NCBI RefSeq assembly: GCF_905475345.1
Contig: NC_066589.1
Span: 6,999,501-7,063,500 of the forward strand
Direction of reading: 5' to 3'
DNA from: Vespula vulgaris
Taxonomy: Eukaryota; Arthropoda; Insecta; Hymenoptera; Vespidae
Length of the DNA stretch: 64,000 nt
Positions 11,624-25,051 of this stretch are shown here, in pieces. The position numbers and the translations under genes were made by a program. The notes below the pieces were generated by a model. The model worked only from the letters and a program-made list of their open reading frames with translations, did not search any database and was not told the DNA's origin. Each line of letters opens with the position of its first letter. Position 1 is the stretch's first letter.

Positions 11624-14600
11624 ATGGAGAATCAGCAGGTATGGGTCCGCGATCCAGAGGAAGGCTTCATCATCGGAAAGTTCACGGACATGGTGGATGG
11701 CGATGCATTGATCTTACCATTCGATCGAAAATATCCACAACGCACTTGCCCTCTCGACGAGGTCTTTCCTGCCGGAGAATACACCAAAGATGTCGAAGAT
11801 AACTGTAAGATTCGCTTAGGAAGATTAAGGATAACATTATTCTTTTTTTAGAACATTTTTTTTTATCAGTTCAAGAATACTCTCTTAAATCTAAAACAGG
11901 ATGATTCTTTGAATCTGTCATGACTTTGAAAAAAAAATAATCAAAAAATTTAAATGCGTATTAATAATTGTTTCAACTATAATAAAAATCTAAAAATAAT
12001 ATATATATATAATAATATATAAGTAATATATAAATATAATAAAAAGATATATATGGGTATTATTTTTTAAAAAGTTATACATACATATACTTGTATGTAA
12101 AATATATATTAATCAATTTCAAATATTATTTTCCACATATTTAGTACGAGCTGATAAAGAATGTGTAAAGTATAAAATACTTTAATAATTCAACGAATAG
12201 CTAATGGAATAGAGATAATAAATGTACCTTAGAAGATATTCAATCTCTTTGTTGAGTTTATCATTGATCAGAATTAGTTAGAAGTACACTTTACGCTCGA
12301 TTCTCACGAGGAAACTTTCGCTCTTTTGAAAATCCACTTTCACCCAATTACTTCTCTTGATTACAGGTGCATTGATGTACCTTAATGAGGCCACTCTGCT
12401 AAACAATATACGTACTCGTTATTTCAAGGACAGGATATATGTGAGTACACACAGGAAGTGTAGGCTAACTAGCCTAATTAATTAATTAATTGCTTGTTTA
12501 TGCTAAAAAATTATTCCGTTTAGTCGTTCGAAATTGCATAATACTTGTTTTGTATTTACTATTACAAAATTAGAATTTTTCATATCTGTAGATACTAATT
12601 AAATGGTTCTTGATCGTTGCAGACATACGTAGCTAATATTTTGATAGCTGTTAATCCTTATTGTGAAGTTAAGAATCTTTATTCACCAGAAACCATAAAA
12701 ACTTATAAAGGAAAATCTTTAGGCGAAACGCCACCACATGTTTTTGCAATTGGTATGTGTACATGTATATATGTATATATATATATCTTGAATTATAATA
12801 TTTATTTTGAAATTAAATATGATCTATATAATAAAAAGTAAACATTTAATAAATAATAATTAAAGCGAAATTATATTAATATTAAACTTTTTACTAAATT
12901 GAGAAATTATTTTCACAAATAGCCGACAAAGCATTTAGGGATATGAAAGTATTGAAACAATCACAAAGTATTATTGTTTCGGGTGAATCTGGAGCTGGTA
13001 AAACTGAATCAACAAAGTATCTTCTTAGATATCTTTGTGATCTTTGGGGATCTACAGCTGGACCGATCGAACAAAAAATTCTCGATGGTAATTACGATAA
13101 TAAATACGTAAATTGATTTTAAAGCTATAAATATTAATTACATATTTTTTAATATTAATATGAAATATAAATAAATAATAATACATAAAAGTATTGTAAT
13201 TATATAAGTATTCTTATATTATATAAATTTGATCTATTATCGTCTTTCAAAAAATGAATAATAATAATAATTATTATTATTATTATTATATATATTTTTT
13301 TTCTAAAAAACATTAAAATATATCCTTTTTTAGCCAATCCCGTGTTAGAAGCTTTTGGAAACGCAAAAACGAAGAGAAACAATAACAGTTCTCGATTTGG
13401 TAAATTCATGGAAGTGCATTTCGATGCGAAATGCCAAGTGGTTGGTGGTTATATATCTCATTACTTGTTAGAAAAATCAAGAGTATGTTTGCAAAGTCCA
13501 GATGAGAGAAATTATCACGTTTTCTATATGATGTGTGCCGGCGCTCCGCCCGAGTTACGTTTGAAATTAGGAATTACCAAGCCGGATGATTTTCATTATC
13601 TGAAGAATGGTTCCACGCAATACTTTTGTAGTCCAGAGTCTGAGAAGAAACTAAACGATGCACAAAAAAGTTCTGAACAAATGAAACAAGGAAGTCTTTC
13701 GGATCCTTACTTGGACGATGTTGAAGGATTTAGTGCAATGGATCAGGTAATCGATCTTAAAATTATCTTATTTAACTTAATAATTTTCCTTGTTGTCAAC
13801 TATGATTGTATGATCCTTAAAGAGGTTGAAACTTCCGAATATTATGCTAAGAATTATTTTCATTGTTCTATTTTATATATAATTACGATATTAATACGAG
13901 ATTATTATTATATTTATATCTTAATGTTATTTTTACAATTTTTTCAATTTATTGCCGATAACAAAAGTACCTAAAAAAATATGATACGTAATTTTGAGTG
14001 TTGATATTTTTATATATATATCGAATTATTTTTTGATTACTATACCCTTTTATATTGCCAACACCGACGTTTCGTTCTAGGAAAGAGCAACGGTAAATTG
14101 AATATTTTCCTTTCATTCATTGTGTATTATGCATCAGCAATTTTTCTTCTAACTTTATCGCTTACATCTTTCAACTTTAGAAACAACTCGCATTTCATTT
14201 TTTTGCCATTGATTAGAAATGTATTAAAACAGAAAGCAAAATACTGCTTAGATAAACGAAAGTTAGTATTTCTTTCCTCATAAATTTTTCAAGGCCAACA
14301 TACAGAGAATTTAATTTTGATACTTATATATTTTATGTATATATATTTTTTTCTCCAAAAATAATTGTTTTTGCAACTATAATAAATTAGCACACAAAAA
14401 CTAATGTAACTCAAAAACGAAGCAGTATTTCGTTTAATCTCGATATACATGTAATTTTATTGAAAAATCTTCGTTTTTAAAATTATATCAATTTAGGCAT
14501 TAACTCGTCTTGGATTGTCGGATTCCGAACGAATGGAAATTTATACGATGGTAGCAGCAGTACTGCATCTTGGTAACATTACTTTCGAGGATAATCCTGA

Positions 14601-17600
14601 AGATACCAAAGGTGGTTCAAGAATAAGCCCAACTTCTGAGAAGGCTGTTTTAATGACTGCTACATTATTGGGGGTTGATCCTGAAGAACTTAGACAAGCA
14701 TTGGTGTCAAAAGTCATGCAAACTAGTCGAGGTGGTATCAAAGGAACCGTCATTATGTGAGTTAACGTAACATTGCTATAAAATGTAAATACGAATACAA
14801 TATTTGCAGAATAATTAAATATATCTATGTTAAACGTTTAAGGGTGCCTTTGAAGGTTTATGAAGCTAATAATGCTAGAGATGCTTTAGCAAAAGCAATT
14901 TATAGCAAATTATTCGATCATATTGTTGCTAGTATCAACAAAAGTATTCCTTTCAAAGCGTCGAGTTATTACATTGGTGTTTTGGATATTGCAGGATTTG
15001 GTAATATATAGACATATTCACTTCTGTAAAAATAAATTAAAAATTGTATCTTTAATTGCACTGTTTTTTTTCACCAGAGTATTTCAAAGTTAATAGTTTC
15101 GAACAGTTCTGCATTAATTACTGTAACGAGAAGTTGCAACAATTTTTCAACGAACGAATTTTGAAGTATGAACAGGATCTTTATGCCAGAGAATCTTTGA
15201 ATGTACCTAAAATCTCCTATGTAGATAACCAGGATTGTATAGGTAAACTTTGACTGATTTGCTAATTTTTTTTATATAATTTCTAAATTTTATACATATA
15301 TATATATATATATAATTTGTTATTATGTATCTTTTCATATTTGGTAGATCTCATTGAATCCAAAAGCAATGGTATCTTTAGAATGTTAGACGAAGAATCT
15401 AAGTTACCTACTCATAGCTTTGCACATTTTACAAGCGAAGTACATCGCGCTTGGAACGGACATTTCCGTATTACTTTACCACGAAGTTCTCGTTTAAAGG
15501 CGCACAGGGAATTAAGAGATGACGAAGGATTTGTAATCCGTCATTATGCTGGTGGTGTTTGTTATCAAACGGTAAAATACTATCTAAATTTTCTATACCT
15601 TAAATTGTTTAAGTTAAACGGTATATCCAATAAATGATTATCTAATAATATAAATATATATTTATATATTAAATTGTTTCTAATAAATTAATTAAATTAA
15701 TAAATAGTCGAAGATATTTACCATATACATGTCTCGAGGAAAATAAAAAGTTTTTATACTCTTTTTAATTGAATAATTTCATTTTAATGTAAATTAATTG
15801 TCTCAACGATTCTTATTTGCAGAATCAATTTATCGAGAAGAACAACGACGCTCTACATGCTTCCTTGGAAGCATTGATACAAGAAAGCAATAATAAATTT
15901 CTTCGAACGCAATTTGCCAATAATTCTTCCCAAAAAGGAAAATTAACGTTTATTAGCGTTGGCAGTAAATTTAAAACGCAATTGGGTGAACTCATGTGTA
16001 AATTAAAGAGCAATGTAAGATTTATGTATATTTTATTACGATAATTAGATTTGCGTTTCTATTTGTATTGCTTCCTTATATGTAATACTTATTGCAGGGC
16101 ACAAATTTTATTCGATGCATAAAACCTAATAATGACATGGTTGCACATCAATTTGACGGGAACAGCATTTTAGGTCAATTGCGTTGTTCGGGAATGACGT
16201 CTGTATTGGAATTGATGGAACATGGTTATCCTAGTAGAGTTACCTTTCAAGAATTGTACAATATGTACAAATCTTATTTACCTCCAGAATTGGCAAAATT
16301 AGATCCAAGATTCTTTTGCGAGGCTTTACTTCATAGTTTGAAATTGAACAAAAAAGATTTTAGATTCGGCATAACTCGAGTTTTCTTTAAACCTGGAAAA
16401 TTTGCTGAATTTGATAAAATTATGAAATCAGATCCAGATAATTTGCAAAAGTTAGTCGCTAATGTAAAAAAATGGTTGCTTAGATCGAGATGGAACAAAA
16501 TGCAATTCTGTGCTTTATCGGTAATCAAATTAAAAAACAAAATTATATATCGTAGGTATTATTTAATAATTCTTCAAAAAACAGCAAGAATGTTTATAAC
16601 GAAAAAACAACATCTTCCGCGAATAAAGGGTTTAGTTAAAATAAAGAATCTTCAATCGCAATTAATAAAAATGCAGGATATATCGAATCAATTAAAGAAT
16701 CGTGATAAATGTATCGCCGATATCAATCAATTGCAAGTAGATTTAGAAAATTCTATTCGTCATATTAAAGAGGATGCCAAAATAAAAGTTGCGGAAATAG
16801 ATACGATTTACACGAATTTGGTAAATCAGATGAATAAGCAAATGGCATCTTTGCAAGATACGGTGAAGCAGCAGAAAATAGCGGAGGAACAAGCACGACT
16901 GAAAAATATACAACGAGAATTAGAACTTGAGAAGAATAAGAAGGAGGAAGAAGAACGTAAAAAGAAGGAGGACGAGGATAATCGAAAGAAAAAATTGGAA
17001 ATCGAGGTTAGAAGGAAAGCTGAAGAACAACAGAGAAAGATGCAAGAATTTGAAGATCGCAAGGCTGTTGCAGCTATTCAGGTACGTTCTTGATTTCTGA
17101 GCGTATTAATGTTAGTTACTTCAATAATTATCAAACATAAATAATTCAATTTAATTCAAAGCCAATATTTACAAACAATAACATAGGCGCAATTAGAAAA
17201 AGAAGCTATCGAGGAATGTCGCTATCGTGAATTATTGGAACAAGAAAGACGAGATCACGAGTTGGCTGTACGATTAGCTCAAGAATCGAATGGACAAGTG
17301 GAAGATTCACCACCACCTGTTCGAAAGTATGTTTTGGAGGTTTTCTTTATTATTATTATTGTTATTATTATTATTACTATTGTTATTTCCCTGAGATTAT
17401 CGTGATTCAATCATCAATTGCCTATCGAATGGCCTATGAATGATCTATAGAAACTGTAATATTTGTAAATATGTTACTTAATTAGAGAAATTTTTTTTAA
17501 ACATTTAATTTTATCAAAAAACAAAGTAAGATATTATTTTCTTGCAAATGTACAGTGGTTCGGATGTACGAGTACCATCAACGAACAACAACAGGCTTAT

Positions 17601-19776
17601 AAGGTATCAAATCTTTTGTCGTGGTAATGCACGAACTAACGGCTAACTGAGTGGTTTATATATATATACACAATACACTTGTTTCAATAGAAACTTTCTA
17701 ACTGTTAACAAACAAGACACTAATTTTTTACTTTTACATAATACAAATATGCATGATCTGTACACACATACGAAATGATTCAAAGGGATACTTTTAGCTC
17801 TAACAAATTTTAATAATTACTACATTGCATGTATAATAGAAAATACAAGAAAAAATATATAGATATCTCTGATATAAATTTAATTTATACCAAATAAAAA
17901 ACTACTAACACCCTATGAATCATTAACATAAATTGCATGATTAATTTTACATGAAAAATTTCTAATACATATTTGCACAGCTTTACAGCGAAATCTCGTA
18001 GCAACACTTTTGTAAAACCCTTATCTTTTTAATCCTCCACTTAACGTACAAAATATAAAAATTAACAGATTTTTTTTTTTATATTAGGTCGGAACAAGTT
18101 CGTAATCACCAAGCAGCTATGATCAATAAAAAATATGACTTATCAAAATGGAAGTACTCTGAATTACGTGATGCTATTAATACTTCTTGCGATATTGAAT
18201 TATTGGAGGTATGAGTTGCTTATCTTAATATGTTCTACTTTTTTCCTATATAAAAGATCAAGAAAATGAAATATTATTAAAAAAGTTTAAAGATTTTATA
18301 TCTAAAAGATTATATCTTGAAAATGAAAAACCTTTTCTTGATCTTGTAAATTCTTTTTATCGTAATCTATTTATTGTTATCGCAAATTATTATCGCAGTG
18401 AAAATATAAATAGATTAATTGCTTATGTCAGAAATTCTGAATGTACGGTGTGCGTGTTTCCATGGTAGAGATACGCGATGAAACTTTTGGAAATATACTT
18501 TTAGAGCATACATACATTACATATGTTAAATACAAAATTTAATTTGTATATACATATACATATGTATGTTTGATTTTATTTTTATTATTATATTACAACT
18601 ATAGTATTTTTATTTATCTATACGAAGAGTACGCCCGTTACATGTAGTATAAATGTTTGAGAATAATTGGTCTTAGATGATTGTATTATTAAAATTTTTT
18701 TATGTAAATAGGCTTGTCGTCATGAGTTTCATCGTAGATTGAAAGTATATCATGCTTGGAAAGCAAGAAACCGAAGGAAAACTATTATGGATGAAAATGA
18801 GAGGGCTCCGAAGTCCATCATGGAAGCTGGTAAAATAATCTTCGATTTGTTAATTTATCGAAAACTTTTATATTGGAAAATTAAAATCATACACTGAATA
18901 ATTTTAGCTGCTAGGACTACGCGAACATCTATGAAGCAAACGATAGTTGATTCTTCACAAAGATATTTTCGAATTCCATTCGTTCGTCCTTCTGCTTCGA
19001 ATCAACAAGATAATTCTCATACCAGTGGTAAGAGAGGTTGGTGGTATGCTCATTTTGATGGTCAATATGTTGCAAGACAAATGGAACTTCATCCAGATAA
19101 ACCACCTATACTTCTTTTGGCTGGTAAGAATTTAAGATACTCTAAGATTTTTACGATATAATTGATATATTAATATATACAGTCTATGATTATAATAAAA
19201 TATTTTTTATATATTAATTTATATCGATCATGTTAAATGTTTATATATATATACATATATGCAAACAATAAATCAATAATGTTTCGTTTTTCGATATTTT
19301 AAAGTTACGTATTTAATATGGATTTAAATTGAGACAAATTTATCAGATATTTTTTCATTGTTTTACAATCATCTACAATATTTTAAATTATTATATATTT
19401 GCAATTGTATTAAATATTTTAAAAATTATTAAAAATACTTTAAGATATAGTAAATATATTTTGTACTAATAATTGATTTTTGTTATAAACAAATAACTCC
19501 GGCAATTTTTTTGAATTAAGAACTTTATGGGTTCTCTTATTGTGAATGAGTTCTCTTATTATAAAATTTTTAAGAATATAATGTATATAAAAAATGAAAA
19601 ACAAAGAATTAATTTTATTTACAGGCGTCGATGATATGCAAATGTGCGAGTTGAGTCTTGAGGAAACTGGTTTGACTCGTAAACGCGGTGCAGAAATTTT
19701 AGAGCATGAATTCAATCGTGAATGGGAACGCCATGGTGGCAAGCCTTATATTTTAGCATGCGATCGTAAAAAATGA
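11624..19776 (+). CDS. jar: unconventional myosin VI (minus-end-directed actin motor)
   Basis: Exons: 11624-11804, 12367-12440, 12623-12752, 12923-13087, 13334-13746, 14497-14756, 14843-15000, 15078-15242, 15348-15571, 15823-16014, 16098-17081, 17187-17326, 17556-17603, 18088-18208, 18712-18829, 18908-19123, 19625-19776. They sum to 3,741 nt, 1,246 aa; human myosin VI is slightly longer. Visible motifs: P-loop GESGAGKT (residues 149-156), switch I NNNSSRFGKF, switch II DIAGFE, actin-interface FIRCIKPN near residue 660. Then the insert-2/IQ region (about 765-810, LSVIKLKNKIIYR), a highly charged helical stretch (about 880-985), and the cargo-binding tail with WWYAHFDG and the TGLTRKRGAEIL block. 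Family knowledge: it walks to actin minus ends and acts in endocytosis, spermatid individualisation and epithelial morphogenesis. The start is chosen from the family N-terminus (MENQQVW); an upstream in-frame ATG is not supported. The tail ends shortly after KPYILACDRKK, shorter than in vertebrates. Confidence 0.96.
17556..17603 (+). other. jar: candidate alternative cassette exon (48 nt) of myosin VI
   Basis: Bounded by TACAG before and GTATCA after. It is 48 nt long and adds 16 residues (NGSDVRVPSTNNNRLI-type). The frame is kept whether it is included or skipped: exon 12 ends AA, the cassette ends AG, and both join to G-TCG. It sits between the charged helix and the cargo-binding domain, where vertebrate myosin VI has alternatively spliced inserts. 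Use in transcripts is inferred. Confidence 0.6.
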
Positions 19777-20197
19777 AGCGAGATTGTCGCTTAAGTTATG
19801 CATGTTTCAAGTTCATCGAGATATTTTGTTAATATGCGTTATGTTATAAAAAAAAGGCCGTTTTATATTACAAAATGTAATATATGAAAAACCATGCCTG
19901 AAATTATGTAATTAATGAGATGAGATTGATTATTAATTATTTAAAAAAAAACAATGTGTTCGATATAAATAATAATATATTGACAATAATGAACATCCGA
20001 TAAAAAAAAATCAATTAAATCAGATTTTGTTTTTGTTAGAAAAGAATTTTGATTCAGTTGTCCAGTAAACATTTTCAGTATTTGATATTTAGCATAGCGC
20101 ATTATTATGAGAAACGAAAAAAAATTAACTGCACTAATCGTCATTTATTTTTATTATATATAGATTATACACATATTTATATATATATATGTATGTG

Positions 20198-20244
<47 letters not shown>

Positions 20245-20726
20245 AGAGAAAGAGAGAGAAATAAGCAACACTCGTACACTTTTTGTGTTCGTGCAAACTT
20301 ATGAATTTACCATTATCTTATGTATAAAATATCTATTTTTCGAGTTTGTAGGAAAAATGGGAAGGCAGGAGACAATAAGATGTATTAGGTTGTGCAAAAT
20401 AAAGGAAAACAAAAAAAAATTGCGTATTCATAACTTCTTTCATTGAAATGAATTAACTTTTTCTTTATAAGTAATTACAATTTTTTCATTTTTTATTAAT
20501 CGTTAAATTTCTCCTAAACATGAATAATTTTATCTTATTAGTAAAAAGAGAACTTTTTTTAATCACTTTAAAATAATTTTTAGTCTCATATTTGCTGCGA
20601 GATCTTTTTTTTTTGTTAATTCATATATTCGAGTTAATATTTTCGAGTTAAATATTATATTTCTTAAATTTTTTAATATAACGAAAACATTTCTCACCCC
20701 ATATAGATTAAAAAATGTATATTATA

Positions 20727-20786
<60 letters not shown>
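19777..20786. other. convergent intergenic spacer (3' ends of myosin VI and FAAH2 copy 1)
   Basis: AT-rich sequence expected to hold both 3' untranslated regions. Contains (TA)n runs at about 20203-20240 and 20736-20786. A sequence at about 20385, TATTAGGTTGTGCAAAATAA, resembles a mariner terminal repeat, but no matching inverted end was found nearby. No gene is seen. Confidence 0.5.
20736..20786. repeat. (TA)n microsatellite abutting the FAAH2 copy 1 stop codon
   Basis: About 25 TA units. On the minus strand the stop codon TAA (20789-20787) is followed directly by the array, so it forms the very start of the 3' untranslated region. Confidence 0.9.
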
Positions 20787-20790
<4 letters not shown>

Positions 20791-23700
20791 CAGATTGGAT
20801 AAGGTGCTGTCCAACCACCAAATGATCGTTCTAATTCTTTAGCTACTGCTAAACATAAACGATCTTGATAAGGGGCAGCGATGACCTATGATAAAATATT
20901 TATAAATATATTCTAAATAAAATTAATAAAAGTTATGAAAATAAATAATTAAAAAAATAAAAATATAAAAAAATTTATTATTACCTGTAAACCAATGGGT
21001 AAACCATCTACTGTAATACCCATAGGAACATTACTTGCTGGAAAACCGAAGAAATTCCATACACCGCAATATAACGTACTCAGCATATTAAAAATTATTG
21101 TTTTGCCTATAGGTGCTATTATTGGATATGTGGGACAGATCAACACACCATTCGTACCTAATAAATCCTATGATATAAAACATTGCAATTAACATCTTTC
21201 ATTTAATTGAATATAAAATGTAATTTCATTATATAATAATTTATTACTTAAAAAATATAATCGTAATTATTAATAATAATAACTTATATATAAATATACC
21301 ATAATATGAAGTGTTGATACCCATTTATTGTCTTTAAAGTCATTATTATAATTTCTTATTCAAAAAATATAATTATAATTGTTAATAATAATAGCTTACT
21401 ATAAAATGCTGACGTTGATATTCAGTGTTTAATTTTTGTTCTTTCGATTCCTTCAAAAATTTGTTCATATACAGTAGAAATTTTAGAAAGATCGCTCCGA
21501 ATGTGTGTTGTGAAAGACCTAACAGTGCCTTTGGTAATTCATAAATCCATTGTCTTTCATGCTGTATTAAAAATCAAAAAGATACAGATACAGATAAATA
21601 TATGTATGTGTCCATTATACTATTAAGACTTTGTTAAAAAAAAAAAAAACAATGAAACAATAATTACCTTAGGGTCATTTGGATCCAATAAAAGTTGTAG
21701 TTCTTTCATAGACATAATAGAAACTATGATCGATTGGAAAACATGAATTAAAGAACCTGGATACTATGGACATAATAAATAAATAAAAATTAACATTTAT
21801 ATTAATATATATTTAATAGATAATTTGTAATCAAAATTAATGAAACAATCAAAAAATGTGATCGAAATAATTAAAAATTATTAAGTTAATATATAATAAT
21901 AAAACAATTTGTTCTATCAATTAACAAAAAATATAAAATGATGTAATCAAAATTAAAATAATAATAATTATTAAAAATTGTTAATGATTTGTTTCGCATA
22001 GAACTATCTATCCAATGGATATATCTGTATATTATACATTTTATTTTTCTATAAAATTAGAAATTTGCAGTGAAAAGAAACGTTTCATGCAACCAAATGG
22101 AAAAGAGTTCATATTAGAAAAGATAAACTCAAGGAAGATAATAAAAATGACGAAGAGAAAGTGAGATTTCGCTTGTTAGACTTCACTTGTTACGTTCTAA
22201 CTAAAAAGTTATTACGAGAAGTATGAAAGTATGTAACTTATTGTGCTCGGCTATTAAATTTTATTTTCTCTTTGACTCGAGGAAATCTAATAAAACGGAT
22301 CATCCTTTTGATAGAATGTCGAATATTTTATTATCGAAAAATAATGAGATTCTGATTTGATTCAAAATAATTTAAGAAACGTACGTTGTATTATGCATAA
22401 TCACATTTTACATCATTTAATTTAATATGTACATATAAATAGTATATATTGATAATGCATCAATGTATTTCTAAAATTTCTTCGAGACAATAAAAAGATA
22501 AGCAAAAAAAATTGCATTCCAAATTGAAATATAAAAATGATCTTTTATAACAAGTTACGTACGTATTTACGTAAAAAAGAACGAGACTATTATTTCTATA
22601 CTTAGTAATTATGAAAAAAAAATAATGAATCATCACATACGAAGAAAGACAGGAGGAGACATTCGACATTTATATACATACAAATTATTCTTCTTCGAGA
22701 TATTTTTTGCGAAATTGTAAAACTACGAACTTAGAGATTTTTTCACAATCTTGAAAAAAAAGTTATTCTAAAAACTCTCGAGAAAGAAATAATCTTTATT
22801 TTTTAATATCACTTAAGAATGTTTGGCCTATCTTTTATTATTTCACTAACAATAATTAATTATTATATGTTTATTATTAATTTTCTTACTTCTTCAACCT
22901 CAGAGCCACAATATTTCAAATGTTTAGCTGCCTCTTTAACACAAGTTCGTATTTCCATTTGAGTTGGAACAGAGGCAATGGAAGATCCCATATCCTCCAT
23001 ATAAAAGACTTTCAATGTTTTCAAATCAACCGGATCATCCAAATATAAATCTCGATTGCATTTAGCAGTCAATACTTTCATAACCAAGTGTAAATCTTCG
23101 GCATATCTTGTCATAGGTCCTATTAGTAAAAATTTTTTAAATTCGTCATCGTCGATGAATGGAAAATGACCTTTTGTCGAGACAATCCCTAAAAATGTAA
23201 TCAACAAGTTTGAAAAAAAGATACGTAAATAATGCATAATGTCTTCCTGAGTATTATTTATTAAAAGAATTATTGTGATAGAAAAAAAATATATTTACCT
23301 GTTGTTGCCTTATGTCCAAAGACACCATTAAATAAGGCTGGTATTCTTATGGATCCTATTAAATCAGAACCGATTCCTATCAAAGAACATCCTGCACCTA
23401 AGAGTGCTCCCTTTTAAACAAATTAAACGTTTTATATATATAAGTAATAATTTATTTTAAATATAATTTAAAAAAAGAAGAGAGTATACAGAAGATAAAA
23501 AAATTATAAATATAATAAAATCTAATATATAAATCATAAATCTCTTATTGCTTCTATAATGTCTTTTTTATCTAATAGAAATTAATAATATGTTTTTATT
23601 TAATATTTTTTTTTAATTATTTTGCATTTTAAACAATATAATACAGCGTATAAAATTATAAATAAATTATAAGTCGCTCAGTGATCGATCATATATTGAG

Positions 23701-24691
23701 AAGTCGAAATAAATAATAAAGGAAAATAATAAAATTTAAATATATAATTATCGCTAATAATCTACATTCTTACTTCTCCGCCCGAGGAACCACCAGCTGT
23801 ATATCTGCTATCGTATGCATTACACGTTCTTCCAAACAAATGATTGTAAGTATCGAGTCCCGTACATAATTCTGGAGTATTTGTAACACATAGTGGTATA
23901 CCACCTGCGTTTCTTAACATTTCTACCGCTTCTCCATTTTCCGTTGCTTTCATTCCTTGTCGAGCATAAGAACCTCCTGTGTGACTCAATCCTAAGAAAA
24001 AGAAATGTATTTTTTATATAATATGCTTTTTACGTTATATATTCTTAATCATAAATTTATTTTTATTGATAATCCTTAATTTGTTAGTTTTTTCTTAAAC
24101 ACACACATCCACAAAATGAATTATACAACGTGATTACCATTAATTATATTATCGAATTTAAAGGATCTTGGATTAAATAAATGATTGACGAAGTAAAAAA
24201 GAGAAAAGAAGTAAAAAATAATAATTGCACAGATTTGCAAAAAAAAATGTGGAATTTTTTTTAATTTTCAAGTGAGCAATTTTTAATCAATCACTTTTAC
24301 ATAATTTATAGTATACATAATTAATATGTTCAAATAAGAGTTATGTTTGTCATACCTTTGAGCATACACGCTTCTTTAACCGTGAACGGTATACCGTACA
24401 ATGGTCTCTGTTTTTCAAGCTCGAGGAGAGTAATTTTACGGTCTCTGATATTTTCATCACAAATCTTTGCTTCTTCCAAGGCTTCTTTAAATCTATCCTC
24501 AATAACCGCGTTTAAAATAGGATTTACTAATTTTATACGTTGGATATATGCTTCTATTAATTCTTGACTTGTAATCTTAAAAGAAAAAGAAAGATAAGAT
24601 TTATCCATGTGAAAATGAAATATTAATATAGATTATTTATTTTTATTTATGTATACAATTTTTATAATATAGTAATTTGGAAAAAATATTC

Positions 24692-24749
<58 letters not shown>

Positions 24750-25051
24750 ATGTGTATATATCAAAATGAACGAAAAGAAAATATATTTTTTTTTATTTAG
24801 TAACAAACATGCAAAATAAAGTGAATCATTATTTATTATAACGAAATATAAAACAAAGATATTATTTTGAATATATTTACTTCTCCTAATCTGATCTTCT
24901 TAGCAAGTACAGTTGCTGACAATTTAAATAAATGATTATTAGCAGGAGGAATTCGTTGTGGTTTTTCACGACTGAACTTTTTAATAATAAAACTCATAAT
25001 ATTAAAAATAAACTTTAGAAGTACAGCCGGAATAAGAATCGTTAAATCCAT
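20787..25051 (-). CDS. FAAH2: fatty-acid amide hydrolase 2-like protein, copy 1
   Basis: Exons in transcript order: 25051-24881, 24575-24356, 23991-23774, 23410-23299, 23188-22890, 21763-21668, 21561-21400, 21167-20985, 20885-20787; 1,560 nt, 519 aa, near the human FAAH2 length. An N-terminal hydrophobic segment (residues about 3-25, MDLTILIPAVLL) predicts a membrane anchor. Amidase-signature catalytic elements are present: Lys in PFTVKEA, the GGSSGGE serine loop, and the nucleophile loop GSDLIGSIRIPA followed by FNGVFGHK. The C-terminal FGFPASNVPMG and GLPIGLQ blocks are typical of the family. Family role: Ser-Ser-Lys hydrolysis of fatty-acid amides at membranes. A CTTTCAG acceptor lies 10 nt upstream of the ATG, so a 5' UTR intron is likely. 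The first 5' exon was not located. Convergent with myosin VI. Confidence 0.93.
21239..21350 (-). pseudogene. decayed duplicate of the 3' end of FAAH2 copy 1 exon 7
   Basis: Inside the intron after exon 7, about 112 bp resembles the neighbouring sequence at 21351-21462, which includes the end of exon 7, its splice donor and the start of the intron. The intronic part matches best (AATATAAT..TTAATAATAATA..CTTA). The exonic part is diverged but still encodes a YQHFI-like stub beside a GTATAT donor-like site. It looks like a small tandem duplication that was not kept as an exon. Confidence 0.45.
22680..22840. mobile_element. possible diverged relative of the 8540 palindromic element
   Basis: Located in the large intron of FAAH2 copy 1. 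Order and sequence partly match the 8540-8779 element: TTCTTCTTCGAGA, then CGAAATTGTAAAACTACGAA, then TTTTTAATATCACTTAAGAA. Terminal repeats are no longer clear. Similarity was judged by eye. Confidence 0.35.
24694..24746. repeat. (AT)n microsatellite in FAAH2 copy 1 intron 1
   Basis: About 26 uninterrupted AT units between exons 1 and 2. Confidence 0.9.
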
